NCBI GenBank assembly: GCA_017526445.1
Contig: JAFXRI010000039.1
Location: 1 to 56,478 of the forward strand
Origin: Ruminococcus sp.
Lineage (GTDB): Bacteria > Bacillota > Clostridia > Oscillospirales > Ruminococcaceae
Direction of reading: 5' to 3'
Length of the DNA: 56,478 nt
In this document: piece by piece, positions 10,265 through 18,474 of the stretch
Layout of the letters: every line of letters starts with the position of its first letter
How positions within the stretch are numbered: position 1 is the stretch's first letter
Notes under the pieces: generated by a model
The model's input: the letters and a program-made list of their open reading frames with translations, nothing else
Told to the model about the DNA's origin: nothing
The model's database searches: none
Translations under genes and position numbers: made by a program

Positions 10265-11791
10265 TTACTGCCAGTATTTCCGGTCGAGGCTGCGGAACCT
10301 TACCGCGAGTGCGATGTGCCGTTCTTCGATGATCTCGCTCTGGTCTATGTCGGCACAGGTGCGTGCTACTTTCAGTATCCTGTCATACGCCCTCGCCGAG
10401 AGCCCCAGCCTGTCGAACACGCCCTTCAGCAGAGCAACTGCACTGTCGCTCATAGGGCAGGAGCGCTGCATTATCTCGCCGCTCATGCCTGCATTGCAGG
10501 TGATGCCTGTGCCCTTGAAGCGCTCGGTCTGTATGTCTCTTGCGGCCTGGACCCGCTTTCTGATCTCGGCCGAGCTTTCTTCTTTTTCGCTGGAATTAAG
10601 CTCCGAGAACTCGACAGGAGCCACCTCCACATGGATGTCGAACCTGTCCAGCAGCGGCCCTGAGACTTTGGAAAGGTAATGCTTCACCTGATTCGGATTG
10701 CATATGCACTTCCTTGTGGGATGACCGTAATATCCGCAGGGGCAGGGGTTCATAGCGGCTATCAGCATAAAAGAGCAGGGGTAGGTCACGCTGCCCGTAA
10801 CTCGGGAAATAGTCACCTGCCTGTCTTCGAGGGGCTGCCTCAGCCCTTCAAGTGCGATCCTTGTGAACTCTGCTAGCTCGTCAAGGAACAGCAGGCCGTT
10901 GTGCGCCAGCGAGATCTCTCCCGGCCGCGGCACAGAGCCTCCGCCTGAAAGTCCCGCTGCCGATACCGTGTGGTGCGGAGACCTGAAAGGTCTTACGGTG
11001 ATAAGGGGATTGTCCTTATCCAGCAGCCCTGCCACCGAGTGTATGTTGGTAGTTTCGATCGACTCCTCAAAGGTCATTTTTGGCAGGATCGAGGGCATCC
11101 TCTTGGCAAGCATCGACTTGCCGGAGCCCGGTGCTCCTATCATAAGCGCATTGTGACCGCCTGCCGCAGCCACTTCCAGAGCTTTCTTGGCATTCTGCTG
11201 TCCCTTTACATCCGCGAAGTCGAATGCGCCGAAATAATCCGGTTCGTCCGGGCGTACTGCGCCGGCAGGCTGCATAACGGCCTTCCCGGAGAAGTGCATC
11301 ACCAGCTGTGAAACGCTCTCCACGCCATAGACTTTTATCCCCTCGACGACAGCTGCTTCTCTGGCATTGTCAAACGGCACATATATCTCCTCGAGGCCCT
11401 GTTTTCTGGCGAGTATGGTCATAGGGAGCACGCCCTGAACGCTCCTGATCTCCCCAGACAGGGACACTTCGCCGATAAAGGCGGCCTTTTCGGTCTGCTC
11501 CTGAGTGCAGAAGCCCATCACCGTCAGCAGCGCCGCAGTGATGGCCAGATCGTGTACCGATCCGGATTTCTTTTTGTCGGCGGGAGCTAAGTTTATCATT
11601 ATCCTGCACGCCGGGAACTTTATCTCCGACGACCTCAGCGCCGAGCGTATCCGCTCTCTGCTCTCTTTCACTGCTGCGTCGGCAAGTCCCACCACGTCAA
11701 AGCTCTGTATGCCCTTGCTCGATTCTATCTCTGCCTCCACTGGAAAGGCATTTAATCCCATAAGGCCGAGGCTGTTTATTTTTGCAAACAT
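10265..11791 (-). CDS. YifB/ComM-like Mg-chelatase-family AAA ATPase
   Basis: The 508-residue length fits the ComM/YifB family. The N-terminal Lon-protease-like fold starts MFAKINSLGLMGLNAFPVEAE. It is followed by Walker A GAPGSGKS, Walker B LLFLDE and the family's cysteine-rich NPCPCGYYG...CIC. A C-terminal helical domain ends SLDRKYWQ. In naturally transformable bacteria ComM is a helicase that drives branch migration during recombination; in others its role is unproven. The frame is open further upstream, over the 3' part of the hydrolase gene, but homology starts at the ATG at 11791. It lies 20 bp after the hydrolase on the same strand, so the two are probably one transcript. Confidence 0.9.
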   Translation of the reverse strand: MFAKINSLGLMGLNAFPVEAEIESSKGIQSFDVVGLADAAVKESRERIRSALRSSEIKFPACRIMINLAPADKKKSGSVHDLAITAALLTVMGFCTQEQTEKAAFIGEVSLSGEIRSVQGVLPMTILARKQGLEEIYVPFDNAREAAVVEGIKVYGVESVSQLVMHFSGKAVMQPAGAVRPDEPDYFGAFDFADVKGQQNAKKALEVAAAGGHNALMIGAPGSGKSMLAKRMPSILPKMTFEESIETTNIHSVAGLLDKDNPLITVRPFRSPHHTVSAAGLSGGGSVPRPGEISLAHNGLLFLDELAEFTRIALEGLRQPLEDRQVTISRVTGSVTYPCSFMLIAAMNPCPCGYYGHPTRKCICNPNQVKHYLSKVSGPLLDRFDIHVEVAPVEFSELNSSEKEESSAEIRKRVQAARDIQTERFKGTGITCNAGMSGEIMQRSCPMSDSAVALLKGVFDRLGLSARAYDRILKVARTCADIDQSEIIEERHIALAVRFRSLDRKYWQ

Positions 11792-11811
11792 TTTCCGTCT
11801 CCGTCCTGCCC

Positions 11812-12756
11812 TTAGCTTTCGTAATAAGGTGTTCCGCAGTAGGTCTCCAGGAAATCCAGCACGTCCGCATAGACTTCCTCGCGGTTTATCTCGTTGATAA
11901 GCTCGTGCCTTGCTCCCTCGTAGAGTCGTATTCTCGCCTGACAGCTGTAGGATATGAGCTTGTTGAAGACCTTTTTGACACCGTTCCCGTAGTCGCCCAC
12001 CGGATCGGCAGTGCCGGCGATAAGCATTATCGGCAGATCCTTGCGCATAGTTGAGAACCACTTGTCCTGACTGATGAACCACAGCATCTTGCCCAGGTTC
12101 TCGAAGCCGTTAAGGGTGAACACGAAGCCGCACTTGTCATCGGCGATGTAGGCATCCACAACATCGTCATCGCGGGAGAGCCAGTCGAATTCTGTTCTCG
12201 GATCCTCTATCTCACGCAGATAGCTGCCGAAGGCGATCTTGTTGAGAGTCTGGCTGCGGTAGTAAATGTCGTGTCTGCGCTTGGCGGCGTCTATTGCAAG
12301 CAGCAGCATCTCGCCGGCCTTGACCGGTCCTGCGGTGCCGCAGTATATGGCTCCGTCCAGTTCTCTGCCGAACCAGGTGGTGTAAGCCCTTGCAAGGAAA
12401 GAACCCATGCTGTGCCCGAAAAGGAAGTAGGGCAGGCCGGGGTAGTTTTCTTTCATCTTGACAGTGAGGGTGTGCATATCCCTTACTGCGGTCTCCCAAC
12501 CGTCAACGGGGGCGAAGAAACCGTACTCTCCGGGAGTGTTGACGCTGCTGCCGTGACCGAGGTGGTCATTCGCGCATACCACAAATCCCTTGTCTGTAAG
12601 GAATCTTGCAAAGCTGTCATATCTGAGAGCATACTCGCTCATACCGTGAGCGATCTGAACGATGCCGCGGGGCTCGCCTTCAGGGAACCACACATGGTAG
12701 CTTATACGGTGTACCTTGTCACGGCTCTTGAATGTTGATGTCAGCATTGTGGACAT
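11812..12756 (-). CDS. Alpha/beta hydrolase, monoacylglycerol-lipase-like
   Basis: The 314-residue protein has the serine aminopeptidase S33 / lysophospholipase layout. An oxyanion-hole HG occurs in QIAHGMSEYALRYD. The nucleophile elbow is GHSMGS near residue 115, and a cap domain follows. An Asp lies in LIAGTADPVGDYG and the catalytic His in GARHELINE. No signal peptide is visible, so it should act in the cytosol. The likely substrates are monoacylglycerols or lysophospholipids, but the family is broad. The start at 12756 follows AAGGAG by ten bases. It is the middle gene of a three-gene unit beginning with the two-TM protein at 13481. Confidence 0.8.
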   Translation of the reverse strand: MSTMLTSTFKSRDKVHRISYHVWFPEGEPRGIVQIAHGMSEYALRYDSFARFLTDKGFVVCANDHLGHGSSVNTPGEYGFFAPVDGWETAVRDMHTLTVKMKENYPGLPYFLFGHSMGSFLARAYTTWFGRELDGAIYCGTAGPVKAGEMLLLAIDAAKRRHDIYYRSQTLNKIAFGSYLREIEDPRTEFDWLSRDDDVVDAYIADDKCGFVFTLNGFENLGKMLWFISQDKWFSTMRKDLPIMLIAGTADPVGDYGNGVKKVFNKLISYSCQARIRLYEGARHELINEINREEVYADVLDFLETYCGTPYYES

Positions 12757-12782
12757 ATTATCCGCACTCCTTTATTATATAG

Positions 12783-13481
12783 TTACCGGCTGCCGGCGTC
12801 CTCTCCGGCAGGCCCGGCCTGGTCTTCTTCTGCCGCTTTCAGCAGTTCTTCGGGGATCTTCTCGCCTACATATACTTCCTCGCCGTATCTGTAGCGGCGG
12901 GATATGATAAGCAGCACTATGCCGATAAGCAGAAGCGCTCCTGATATGCATACCTCGACGATGGAAGAGGTGCTGTCAAATTCTTTCAGTACATACAGCG
13001 ATATAGAACTCTGCCAGTATTCTTTCTCGATGTTCTTGGCAGTGAAGTATTCATTGAGGATGCTTAGCTCCTCGTCATCTATCTCCTCAGTCTTGCCGAC
13101 GAATTCGATCTTGTCGGGGGTGACGCCGCTTCCCTTGTCTAAGTAAGCGGTGGTCTGCTCCGCCAGCCTGTCGAACTTCTCCGCCGACTCTCTTGCGCCG
13201 ACGACCACATAGCCGCCGTTGTCATAAATGAGATAGAGCGAGGTCTTCACCGATCCTGCCGGGATCACGAAAACCTTTTTTGTATCCTCAGTCTCTCCCA
13301 GCTTTGCCAGCACGAAGCTCAGCTCTCCCTCAGCGATCTGATCCTCCTCATAGGCACCGTAGCCGGTGTCTTCGATCCTGATCCTGTTGAATGCCATATC
13401 GTATAGATCCGATGCACTGAAAGCGAAAAGTATCAGCGAAACAATGACACAGATCGCTCCGACGCCCATAGTTTTTTTCAT
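12783..13481 (-). CDS. Two-TM protein of unknown function (paralogue of the gene at 28034-28687)
   Basis: I do not recognise a characterised family. The 232 residues form an N-terminal membrane segment (about 5-22), an outer domain of about 150 residues, a second membrane segment (about 175-194) and a short charged tail. The outer domain contains FVIPAGS and SLYLIYDNGGYVVVGA, followed by a helical part with Leu-Ala-Glu-Gln and AYLD. The protein encoded at 28034 has the same order of segments and matching FIPMGS / YLVYFNNHYAVVSAG and KLADQSRAILD, so the two are paralogues. It starts after AAGGAGG and is driven by a consensus promoter. It is probably co-transcribed with the hydrolase 26 bp downstream. 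Confidence 0.8.
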   Translation of the reverse strand: MKKTMGVGAICVIVSLILFAFSASDLYDMAFNRIRIEDTGYGAYEEDQIAEGELSFVLAKLGETEDTKKVFVIPAGSVKTSLYLIYDNGGYVVVGARESAEKFDRLAEQTTAYLDKGSGVTPDKIEFVGKTEEIDDEELSILNEYFTAKNIEKEYWQSSISLYVLKEFDSTSSIVEVCISGALLLIGIVLLIISRRYRYGEEVYVGEKIPEELLKAAEEDQAGPAGEDAGSR

Positions 13482-13526
13482 TTGTATTTCCTCCTTGGAG
13501 ACAGGCTCGGTGCCGGTCTATATAGA

Positions 13527-13555
13527 ATTATACCAAAAAAAATCAAGTCTGTCAA
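13527..13555 (-). promoter_or_regulatory. Consensus promoter of the two-TM protein / hydrolase / ComM-like unit
   Basis: On the minus strand TTGACA (13550-13555), 17 bp and TATAAT (13527-13532) match consensus exactly. It diverges from the fatty-acid operon promoter about 130 bp away. The region between the two contains a repeated GATTTGAC pair but no gene. Confidence 0.88.
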
Positions 13556-13658
13556 CGCCGATTTGACGATTTGACAGAGCCTTTCCCGAAGCCGTCAGAA
13601 GGTGTCGGAAAAGGGCAGTTTGAGATATTAATAATTTGTAAAATCAGCTGTGCTGTGA

Positions 13659-13687
13659 TTGACAAATCCTGTATATAAAGATATACT
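13659..13687 (+). promoter_or_regulatory. Promoter of the fatty-acid synthesis operon
   Basis: TTGACA (13659-13664), a 17-bp spacer and TATACT (13682-13687) place transcription start near 13694. The start region lies inside a 25-bp palindrome (13691-13715). Confidence 0.85.
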
Positions 13688-13690
13688 AAG

Positions 13691-13715
13691 CTTAGGTTAT
13701 CAATGATAACCTTAG
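13691..13715 (+). promoter_or_regulatory. Operator-like palindrome on the fatty-acid operon start site
   Basis: Two 11-base arms, CTTAGGTTATC and GATAACCTTAG, surround AAT and match at 10 of 11 positions. The dyad begins four bases after the -10 box, so a bound repressor would block the start. The likeliest ligand is the TetR-type regulator encoded as the last gene of the operon (23504-24079), by feedback; this pairing is inferred. The site does not resemble the FapR or FabT consensus as I know them. Confidence 0.65.
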
Positions 13716-13748
13716 ATGAACTGAAATATATTTTAGGAGGAAATAAAA

Positions 13749-13970
13749 ATGGTATTTGAGACAGTTTGCAAAATCATCGCGGACAGAATAGAGTGTGATC
13801 CTTCGGAGATCAAGCGTGACTCCACATTCAGAGATCTGGGCATCGACTCCCTTGACACCGTTGACCTTATGATGAATCTTGAGGACGAGCTCGGTATGGA
13901 GCTGGAGCTGGATCAGAAGCTGGAGACCGTAGGGGATCTTGTTGACTTTATTGAGAATAAGCAGGACTGA
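13749..13970 (+). CDS. acpP: Acyl carrier protein
   Basis: This is a 73-residue acidic four-helix protein with the phosphopantetheine site GIDSLDTVDL; Ser34 is the attachment residue. It carries growing acyl chains for the enzymes encoded downstream. It opens the operon, after a strong TAGGAGG ribosome site. The next gene begins four bases after its stop codon. In many Clostridia fabH comes first; here there is none. Confidence 0.97.
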   Translation: MVFETVCKIIADRIECDPSEIKRDSTFRDLGIDSLDTVDLMMNLEDELGMELELDQKLETVGDLVDFIENKQD

Positions 13971-13973
13971 GCC

Positions 13974-14918
13974 ATGATCGAAAGCAAGCTGTGCGGGATG
14001 CTCGGCATCGAGTACCCCGTATTTCAGGGCGGAATGGCATGGATCGCAGACGGTGAGCTTGCCGCTGCCGTTTCTAACGGCGGCGGTCTTGGCATTATTG
14101 CGGCAGGAAATGCCCCCGCAGATTACGTAAGAGAACAGATCAGAAAGGCCAAGGAGCTTACGGACAAGCCCTTCGGCGTCAATATCATGCTGCTGAGTCC
14201 CTTTGCGGACGAGGTAGCAAAGGTCGCTGCTGAGGAGAAGGTGGCAGTTGTTACCACAGGTGCCGGCAACCCCTCCAAGTATATGGAGATGTGGAAGGAA
14301 GCAGGCATAAAGGTGATACCCGTGGTGGCTTCTACTGCGCTGGCAAGGCTTATGGAGCGCCTCGGTGCTTCGGCCGTTATCGCCGAGGGCGGCGAGAGCG
14401 GCGGACATATAGGTGAGCTGGCAACGATCGTCCTTGTACCGCAGATCGCAGATGTGGTGAGCATCCCTGTCATCGCGGCAGGCGGTATCGCCGACGGCAG
14501 AGGCGTGGCGGCTGCATTTATGCTGGGCGCCTGCGGTGTGCAGGTGGGAACAAGGTTCCTCGCTGCCGAGGAGTGCAATATCCACCCGGTATATAAGGAG
14601 AAGATCGTCAAAGCCAAGGACCTCTGCACTATGGTGACCGGCAGAAGGCTGGGACACCCAGTCAGAGCACTGAGGACGAACTTCCAGAGAGAATATCTGA
14701 AAGCCGAGTACACTCAGATCAGCGATGAGGAGCTGGAGGCTATGGGCGCCGGCTCGCTGCGCAAGGCCGTCGTGGACGGCAATAATGACGAAGGCTGCTT
14801 CCTGGCGGGGCAGTCGGCGGCAATGGTGAAGAAAATACAGCCTGCGGCAGAGATAGTGCGCGAGCTCTGTGAGGAAGCTGAGCCGCTGCTGAAGGGAGCT
14901 GCAAAATGGGTAAGATAG
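13974..14918 (+). CDS. fabK: Enoyl-ACP reductase II (FMN-dependent)
   Basis: The 314-residue protein has the nitronate-monooxygenase / FabK TIM-barrel fold. Near the start it has YPVFQGGMAWIADGELAAAVS. Further in are FGVNIMLLSP, the active-site histidine segment GGESGGHIGEL, and the FMN-phosphate loops IPVIAAGGIADGRG and GVQVGTRFL. It reduces enoyl-ACP in the last step of each elongation round, replacing the triclosan-sensitive FabI of other bacteria. Its 3' end overlaps fabD by 13 bases, which implies translational coupling. Confidence 0.95.
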   Translation: MIESKLCGMLGIEYPVFQGGMAWIADGELAAAVSNGGGLGIIAAGNAPADYVREQIRKAKELTDKPFGVNIMLLSPFADEVAKVAAEEKVAVVTTGAGNPSKYMEMWKEAGIKVIPVVASTALARLMERLGASAVIAEGGESGGHIGELATIVLVPQIADVVSIPVIAAGGIADGRGVAAAFMLGACGVQVGTRFLAAEECNIHPVYKEKIVKAKDLCTMVTGRRLGHPVRALRTNFQREYLKAEYTQISDEELEAMGAGSLRKAVVDGNNDEGCFLAGQSAAMVKKIQPAAEIVRELCEEAEPLLKGAAKWVR

Positions 14919-15817
14919 CATTCGTCTTTTCCGGACAGGGCGCACAGCGCCCCGGTATGGGAAAGGAGATATATGACGCATCGGCGTCGGCCAGAGAGGT
15001 CTTTGAGAAGCTCGATGCCATAAGGCCCGGGACCTCTGCTATGTGCTTTGAGGGCTCGGATGAGGAGCTTATGCAGACAAAGAATACCCAGCCCTGCCTT
15101 TTCGCGGTGGAGATGGCTGCCGCTGCGGCACTGGAGGAAGCAGGTATCAGAGCGGATATGACCGCCGGTTTCTCGCTGGGAGAGATCGCTGCGCTCACAT
15201 ATTCGGGCGCCGCATCCCTCGGGGACGGCTTCAGGATAGTTTGCAGGCGCGGTGAGCTGATGCAGAAGGCTGCCGAGCAGTATCCCGCTTCTATGGCGGC
15301 GGTGCTCAAGCTCCCTGACGAGGAGGTCGAGCGTATATGCTCGGGACTCGATCAGGCTTATCCCGTGAATTATAACTGCTCGGGACAGGTGACCTGCGCT
15401 GCGGCCAGCGAGACCATACCCGGTCTTATCGCGGCAGTCAAGGAGGCCGGAGGAAGAGCTGTTCCTCTGAAAGTGTCCGGCGGGTTCCACTCGCCGTTTA
15501 TGGAGAGCGCTTCCGGGGAGTTCGCGGAGGCTCTCGGTAAGTTTGAGCTTAAAGAGCCTGAGATCCCCCTGTATTCAAATTGTACTGCCAGGCCTTATTC
15601 AGGTGATGCAAGAGAGCTGCTTGCAAGGCAGATCTGCTCCCCTGTGAAATGGGAGGCTCTGGTGAAGAATATGATAGCCGAGGGTGTGGATACATTCGTG
15701 GAGCTGGGCGCAGGGAATACCCTTGTCGGGCTCATCGGCAGGATAGATAAGGGAGTCAGGACCTTCTGTGTTACCGACAAGGCAGGACTCGAAAAGGCCC
15801 TGTCCGAGCTTAAATGA
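14906..15817 (+). CDS. fabD: Malonyl-CoA:ACP transacylase
   Basis: The 303 residues begin GKIAFVFSGQGAQRPGMG, the standard FabD start. The nucleophile is Ser90 in GFSLGE, and the partner histidine lies in VSGGFHSPFM near residue 197. VELGAGNTLVGLI near the C-terminus is also typical. It loads malonyl groups from AccABCD onto ACP. It overlaps fabK upstream and is 21 bp from fabG. Confidence 0.96.
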   Translation: MGKIAFVFSGQGAQRPGMGKEIYDASASAREVFEKLDAIRPGTSAMCFEGSDEELMQTKNTQPCLFAVEMAAAAALEEAGIRADMTAGFSLGEIAALTYSGAASLGDGFRIVCRRGELMQKAAEQYPASMAAVLKLPDEEVERICSGLDQAYPVNYNCSGQVTCAAASETIPGLIAAVKEAGGRAVPLKVSGGFHSPFMESASGEFAEALGKFELKEPEIPLYSNCTARPYSGDARELLARQICSPVKWEALVKNMIAEGVDTFVELGAGNTLVGLIGRIDKGVRTFCVTDKAGLEKALSELK

Positions 15818-15838
15818 CCGAAAACAGGAGAGTATGAT

Positions 15839-16573
15839 ATGTTAAAAGGAAATACAGCGATAGTTACCGGCGGATCCCGCGGGATAGGCGCAGCGATAGC
15901 CAAAAAGCTGGCATCACTGGGCGCAGACGTGGCACTGCTGGATATTGGAAATGAGGACCAGGCAGCACTGGTGTGCGAGTACTGCCGTACCGAATACGGC
16001 GTAAAGGCAGCATACTACAGCTGCAATGTAGCCGACTTCGAGCAGACCAAAGAGGTCGTGAAACAGGTGAGCAGCGACTTTGAGAACGTCACTGTGCTGG
16101 TGAACAATGCCGGCATCACCCGCGACGGCCTGCTTATGATGATGAACGAGAAGCAGTTCGACGACGTCATCAGCGTGAACCTCAAGGGCGCTTTCAATAT
16201 GATAAAGCACTGCTCGAGGATGTTTATGAAAAACAAGTGCGGAAGGATAGTCAATATATCCTCCGTGTCGGGGCTTAACGGCAATCCCGGACAAGCCAAC
16301 TACAGCGCCTCCAAAGCGGGGCTGGTGGGGCTCACCAAGACCGTTGCCAAAGAGTTCGCTTCCAAGAACATCACCTGCAACGCCATTGCTCCCGGTTTCA
16401 TCGCCACGGAGATGACTGCCGAGATCAGTGCTGAGAACAATCCTATGGCTGCGGCTATCCCGCTGGGACGCGCCGGCACGCCCGAGGATATTGCAGGAGC
16501 AGCCGCATTCCTCGTTACCGCACCCTATGTTACCGGCGTGGTGCTGAGAGTTGACGGCGGACTGGGTATGTGA
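15839..16573 (+). CDS. fabG: 3-oxoacyl-ACP reductase
   Basis: This 244-residue short-chain dehydrogenase has the NADPH motif TGGSRGIGAAIA at residues 10-21 and the structural NNAG. Catalytic Ser is in NISSVSGLNG, with Tyr and Lys in YSASK near residue 150. The C-terminal RVDGGLGM is the usual FabG ending. It reduces the beta-keto group after each condensation. It is the last gene before the terminator-like hairpins that precede fabF. Confidence 0.95.
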   Translation: MLKGNTAIVTGGSRGIGAAIAKKLASLGADVALLDIGNEDQAALVCEYCRTEYGVKAAYYSCNVADFEQTKEVVKQVSSDFENVTVLVNNAGITRDGLLMMMNEKQFDDVISVNLKGAFNMIKHCSRMFMKNKCGRIVNISSVSGLNGNPGQANYSASKAGLVGLTKTVAKEFASKNITCNAIAPGFIATEMTAEISAENNPMAAAIPLGRAGTPEDIAGAAAFLVTAPYVTGVVLRVDGGLGM

Positions 16574-16606
16574 AGCGCCAGGATGAGGGATAATAACTGA
16601 TAAAGA

Positions 16607-16632
16607 CGCCGCTTCGGCGGCGGAACTTTTTT
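16607..16632 (+). terminator. Intrinsic terminator or attenuator between fabG and fabF
   Basis: CGCCGC and GCGGCG pair around a UUCG tetraloop, the most stable loop class, and the T run TTTTTT is at 16627-16632. It lies inside an operon whose downstream genes are still required. It is therefore more likely a partial terminator that lowers fabF-acc expression, or an attenuator, than an operon end. Confidence 0.7.
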
Positions 16633-16657
16633 GTCTGCACCGCAGACGGAGATTTTT
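16633..16657 (+). terminator. Second stacked hairpin with T run before fabF
   Basis: GTCTGC (16633-16638) and GCAGAC (16642-16647) pair around ACC, followed by GGAGATTTTT. It directly follows the first terminator. A third hairpin (GGCG..TCCC with GGGA..CGCC, 16658-16677) follows it and ends just before the fabF ribosome site GGGAGG. Confidence 0.5.
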
Positions 16658-16689
16658 GGCGTTCCCTTCGGGACGCCCGGGAGGATACT

Positions 16690-17928
16690 ATGGATAATAA
16701 GATTCGCAGAGTTGTTGTTACAGGCATCGGCGCGGTGACACCCGTCGGTCTGACCGCGGAGGAGAGCTGGAAGGCTATGCTGGAGGGAAAGAACGGCATC
16801 GCCCCTATCACACAGTTTGATACGACTGATTTCAAGGCAAAGCTCGCCGCAGAGGTCAAGGGCTTCGAGCCGAGAAATTATATGGAGAAGACGGATATTC
16901 TCAAAACTGACCGTTATTCGCTGTTCGGTATCGCCGCCGCTCAGGAGGCTGTCGATGACAGCGGGTTCATGGGCACGGTAGATCCTGAAAGAGCCGCAGT
17001 TTATTTCGGCTCCGGCATCGGAGGCATAAATTCCTTCGAGGCTGAGCATACCAAGCTCATGCAGCGCGGTCCAAAGAGAGTGTCGCCTTATTTTGTGCCT
17101 ATGATGATCGCCAATATGGCAGCAGGAATGATCGCTATAAGGTTTAATTGCCAGAACGCAGCTCTGCCCGCTGTTACGGCTTGTGCCTCCGGCTCCAATG
17201 CCATAGGCGAAGCTGTAAGGGCTATAAGACACGGCTACTGTGACGTTGCTGTGACCGGCGGCTGCGAGGCCGCTATAACCCCGGTGGGTGTGGCAGGTTT
17301 CATTAATATGCAGGCCCTTTCGGTGTCAGAGGACCCCGACGCCGCTTCGCTGCCTTTCGACAAGAGACGCGCAGGCTTCGTCATCGGTGAGGGCGGCGCT
17401 GCACTCATCCTCGAGGAGTATGAGCACGCCAAGGCCAGAGGTGCAAAGATCTACGCCGAGGCTGTGGGCTACGGCTCCACCTGCGACGCACACCATATCA
17501 CCGCTCCCGATCCCGAGGCGGGCGGCGCTTCAAGGGCAATGAAAATGGCTCTTGAGGAGGCAGGCTATAAGGGAACTGAAAAGGTCTATGTCAATGCCCA
17601 CGGCACGGGAACTCCCCTTAACGATAAGTCGGAGACCAAGGCTGTCAAGATCGCCTTCGGAGATAAGGCAAAGGACGTGCTTATAAGCTCCACCAAGTCT
17701 ATGACAGGACATATGCTGGGCGCTGCCGGTGCCATTGAGGCTATCGCCTGCATAAAGGCTCTCGGAGAGGGCATCATCCCTCCGACGATCAATCTCAACG
17801 AGCCTGATGAGGACTGCGACCTCAACTACTGCCCTAATAAAGCCGTAAAGGCGGATATAGAGCTGGCACTTTCCAACTCGCTGGGATTCGGCGGACATAA
17901 CGCCTGCATAGCCTTCAGAAAGATATGA
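16690..17928 (+). CDS. fabF: 3-oxoacyl-ACP synthase II (KAS II)
   Basis: The 412-residue thiolase-fold condensing enzyme has nucleophile Cys165 in TACASGSNA. The catalytic histidines lie in NAHGTGTPLND (near 304) and TGHMLGAAG (near 340). SLGFGGHNACIAF is at the C-terminus. It elongates acyl-ACP with malonyl-ACP. The start follows GGGAGG. As no FabH is encoded here, initiation must use a synthase encoded elsewhere. Confidence 0.96.
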   Translation: MDNKIRRVVVTGIGAVTPVGLTAEESWKAMLEGKNGIAPITQFDTTDFKAKLAAEVKGFEPRNYMEKTDILKTDRYSLFGIAAAQEAVDDSGFMGTVDPERAAVYFGSGIGGINSFEAEHTKLMQRGPKRVSPYFVPMMIANMAAGMIAIRFNCQNAALPAVTACASGSNAIGEAVRAIRHGYCDVAVTGGCEAAITPVGVAGFINMQALSVSEDPDAASLPFDKRRAGFVIGEGGAALILEEYEHAKARGAKIYAEAVGYGSTCDAHHITAPDPEAGGASRAMKMALEEAGYKGTEKVYVNAHGTGTPLNDKSETKAVKIAFGDKAKDVLISSTKSMTGHMLGAAGAIEAIACIKALGEGIIPPTINLNEPDEDCDLNYCPNKAVKADIELALSNSLGFGGHNACIAFRKI

Positions 17929-17947
17929 CCGTTGGGAGAATATTGAT

Positions 17948-18415
17948 ATGAATGAAGCTAATATCAGAAAGTATGCCGAGCTTATGAAGGAGCTCGACCT
18001 TACAGCACTTGAGATAAACGAGAAGACCGGTGATATGCGCCTTGAGCGTATGCCGGCACCTGTTGCGGCAGGAGGGCCTGTTATGCCCGTACCTCCGGTG
18101 ATCCCGGCAGCTCCGGCAGCCGCACCGGCGGGAGTTCCTGCCCCTGCACCCGTTTCTGTTCCCGCACCGGATGATGTCATCAGAGTGAAGTCGCCTATGG
18201 TGGGCGTGTTCTATGCCGCCCCTGCCGAGAATGCTGAGCCTTTCGTTAAGGTGGGCGACAAGGTGACAAAGGGACAGACTCTCTGCATCGTCGAGGCAAT
18301 GAAGCTTATGAACGAGCTTACCGCTGAGCAGGACGGTGTCATCAAGGAGATCTGCGTCGAGAACGGTCAGGTAGTTGACTACGGGATGACACTGTTCGAG
18401 ATGACCAGGAACTGA
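17948..18415 (+). CDS. accB: Biotin carboxyl carrier protein of acetyl-CoA carboxylase
   Basis: The 155 residues comprise an N-terminal helical segment, a flexible Pro/Ala-rich linker (about 36-75) and a C-terminal biotinyl domain. That domain has VEAMKLMNE, with biotin on Lys119, and ends GMTLFEM. The KSPMVGVFY start of the domain and the AENAEPFVKVGD thumb are typical of acetyl-CoA carboxylase. It carries CO2 from AccC to AccAD. Confidence 0.95.
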   Translation: MNEANIRKYAELMKELDLTALEINEKTGDMRLERMPAPVAAGGPVMPVPPVIPAAPAAAPAGVPAPAPVSVPAPDDVIRVKSPMVGVFYAAPAENAEPFVKVGDKVTKGQTLCIVEAMKLMNELTAEQDGVIKEICVENGQVVDYGMTLFEMTRN

Positions 18416-18474
18416 CAGATACCGCGTGGTATAGACAGAAGGTGTACGCGCGGAGAGAAAAAGGATGATGTACT

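Noticed and set aside
13692-14981. A 429-codon minus-strand frame opposite acpP-fabK
   Set aside because: Shadow of fabK; Cys/His-rich random composition and no start signals.
16633-16647. Possible small RNA between fabG and fabF
   Set aside because: No promoter lies within the spacer; the hairpins are better read as terminators or attenuators of the operon.
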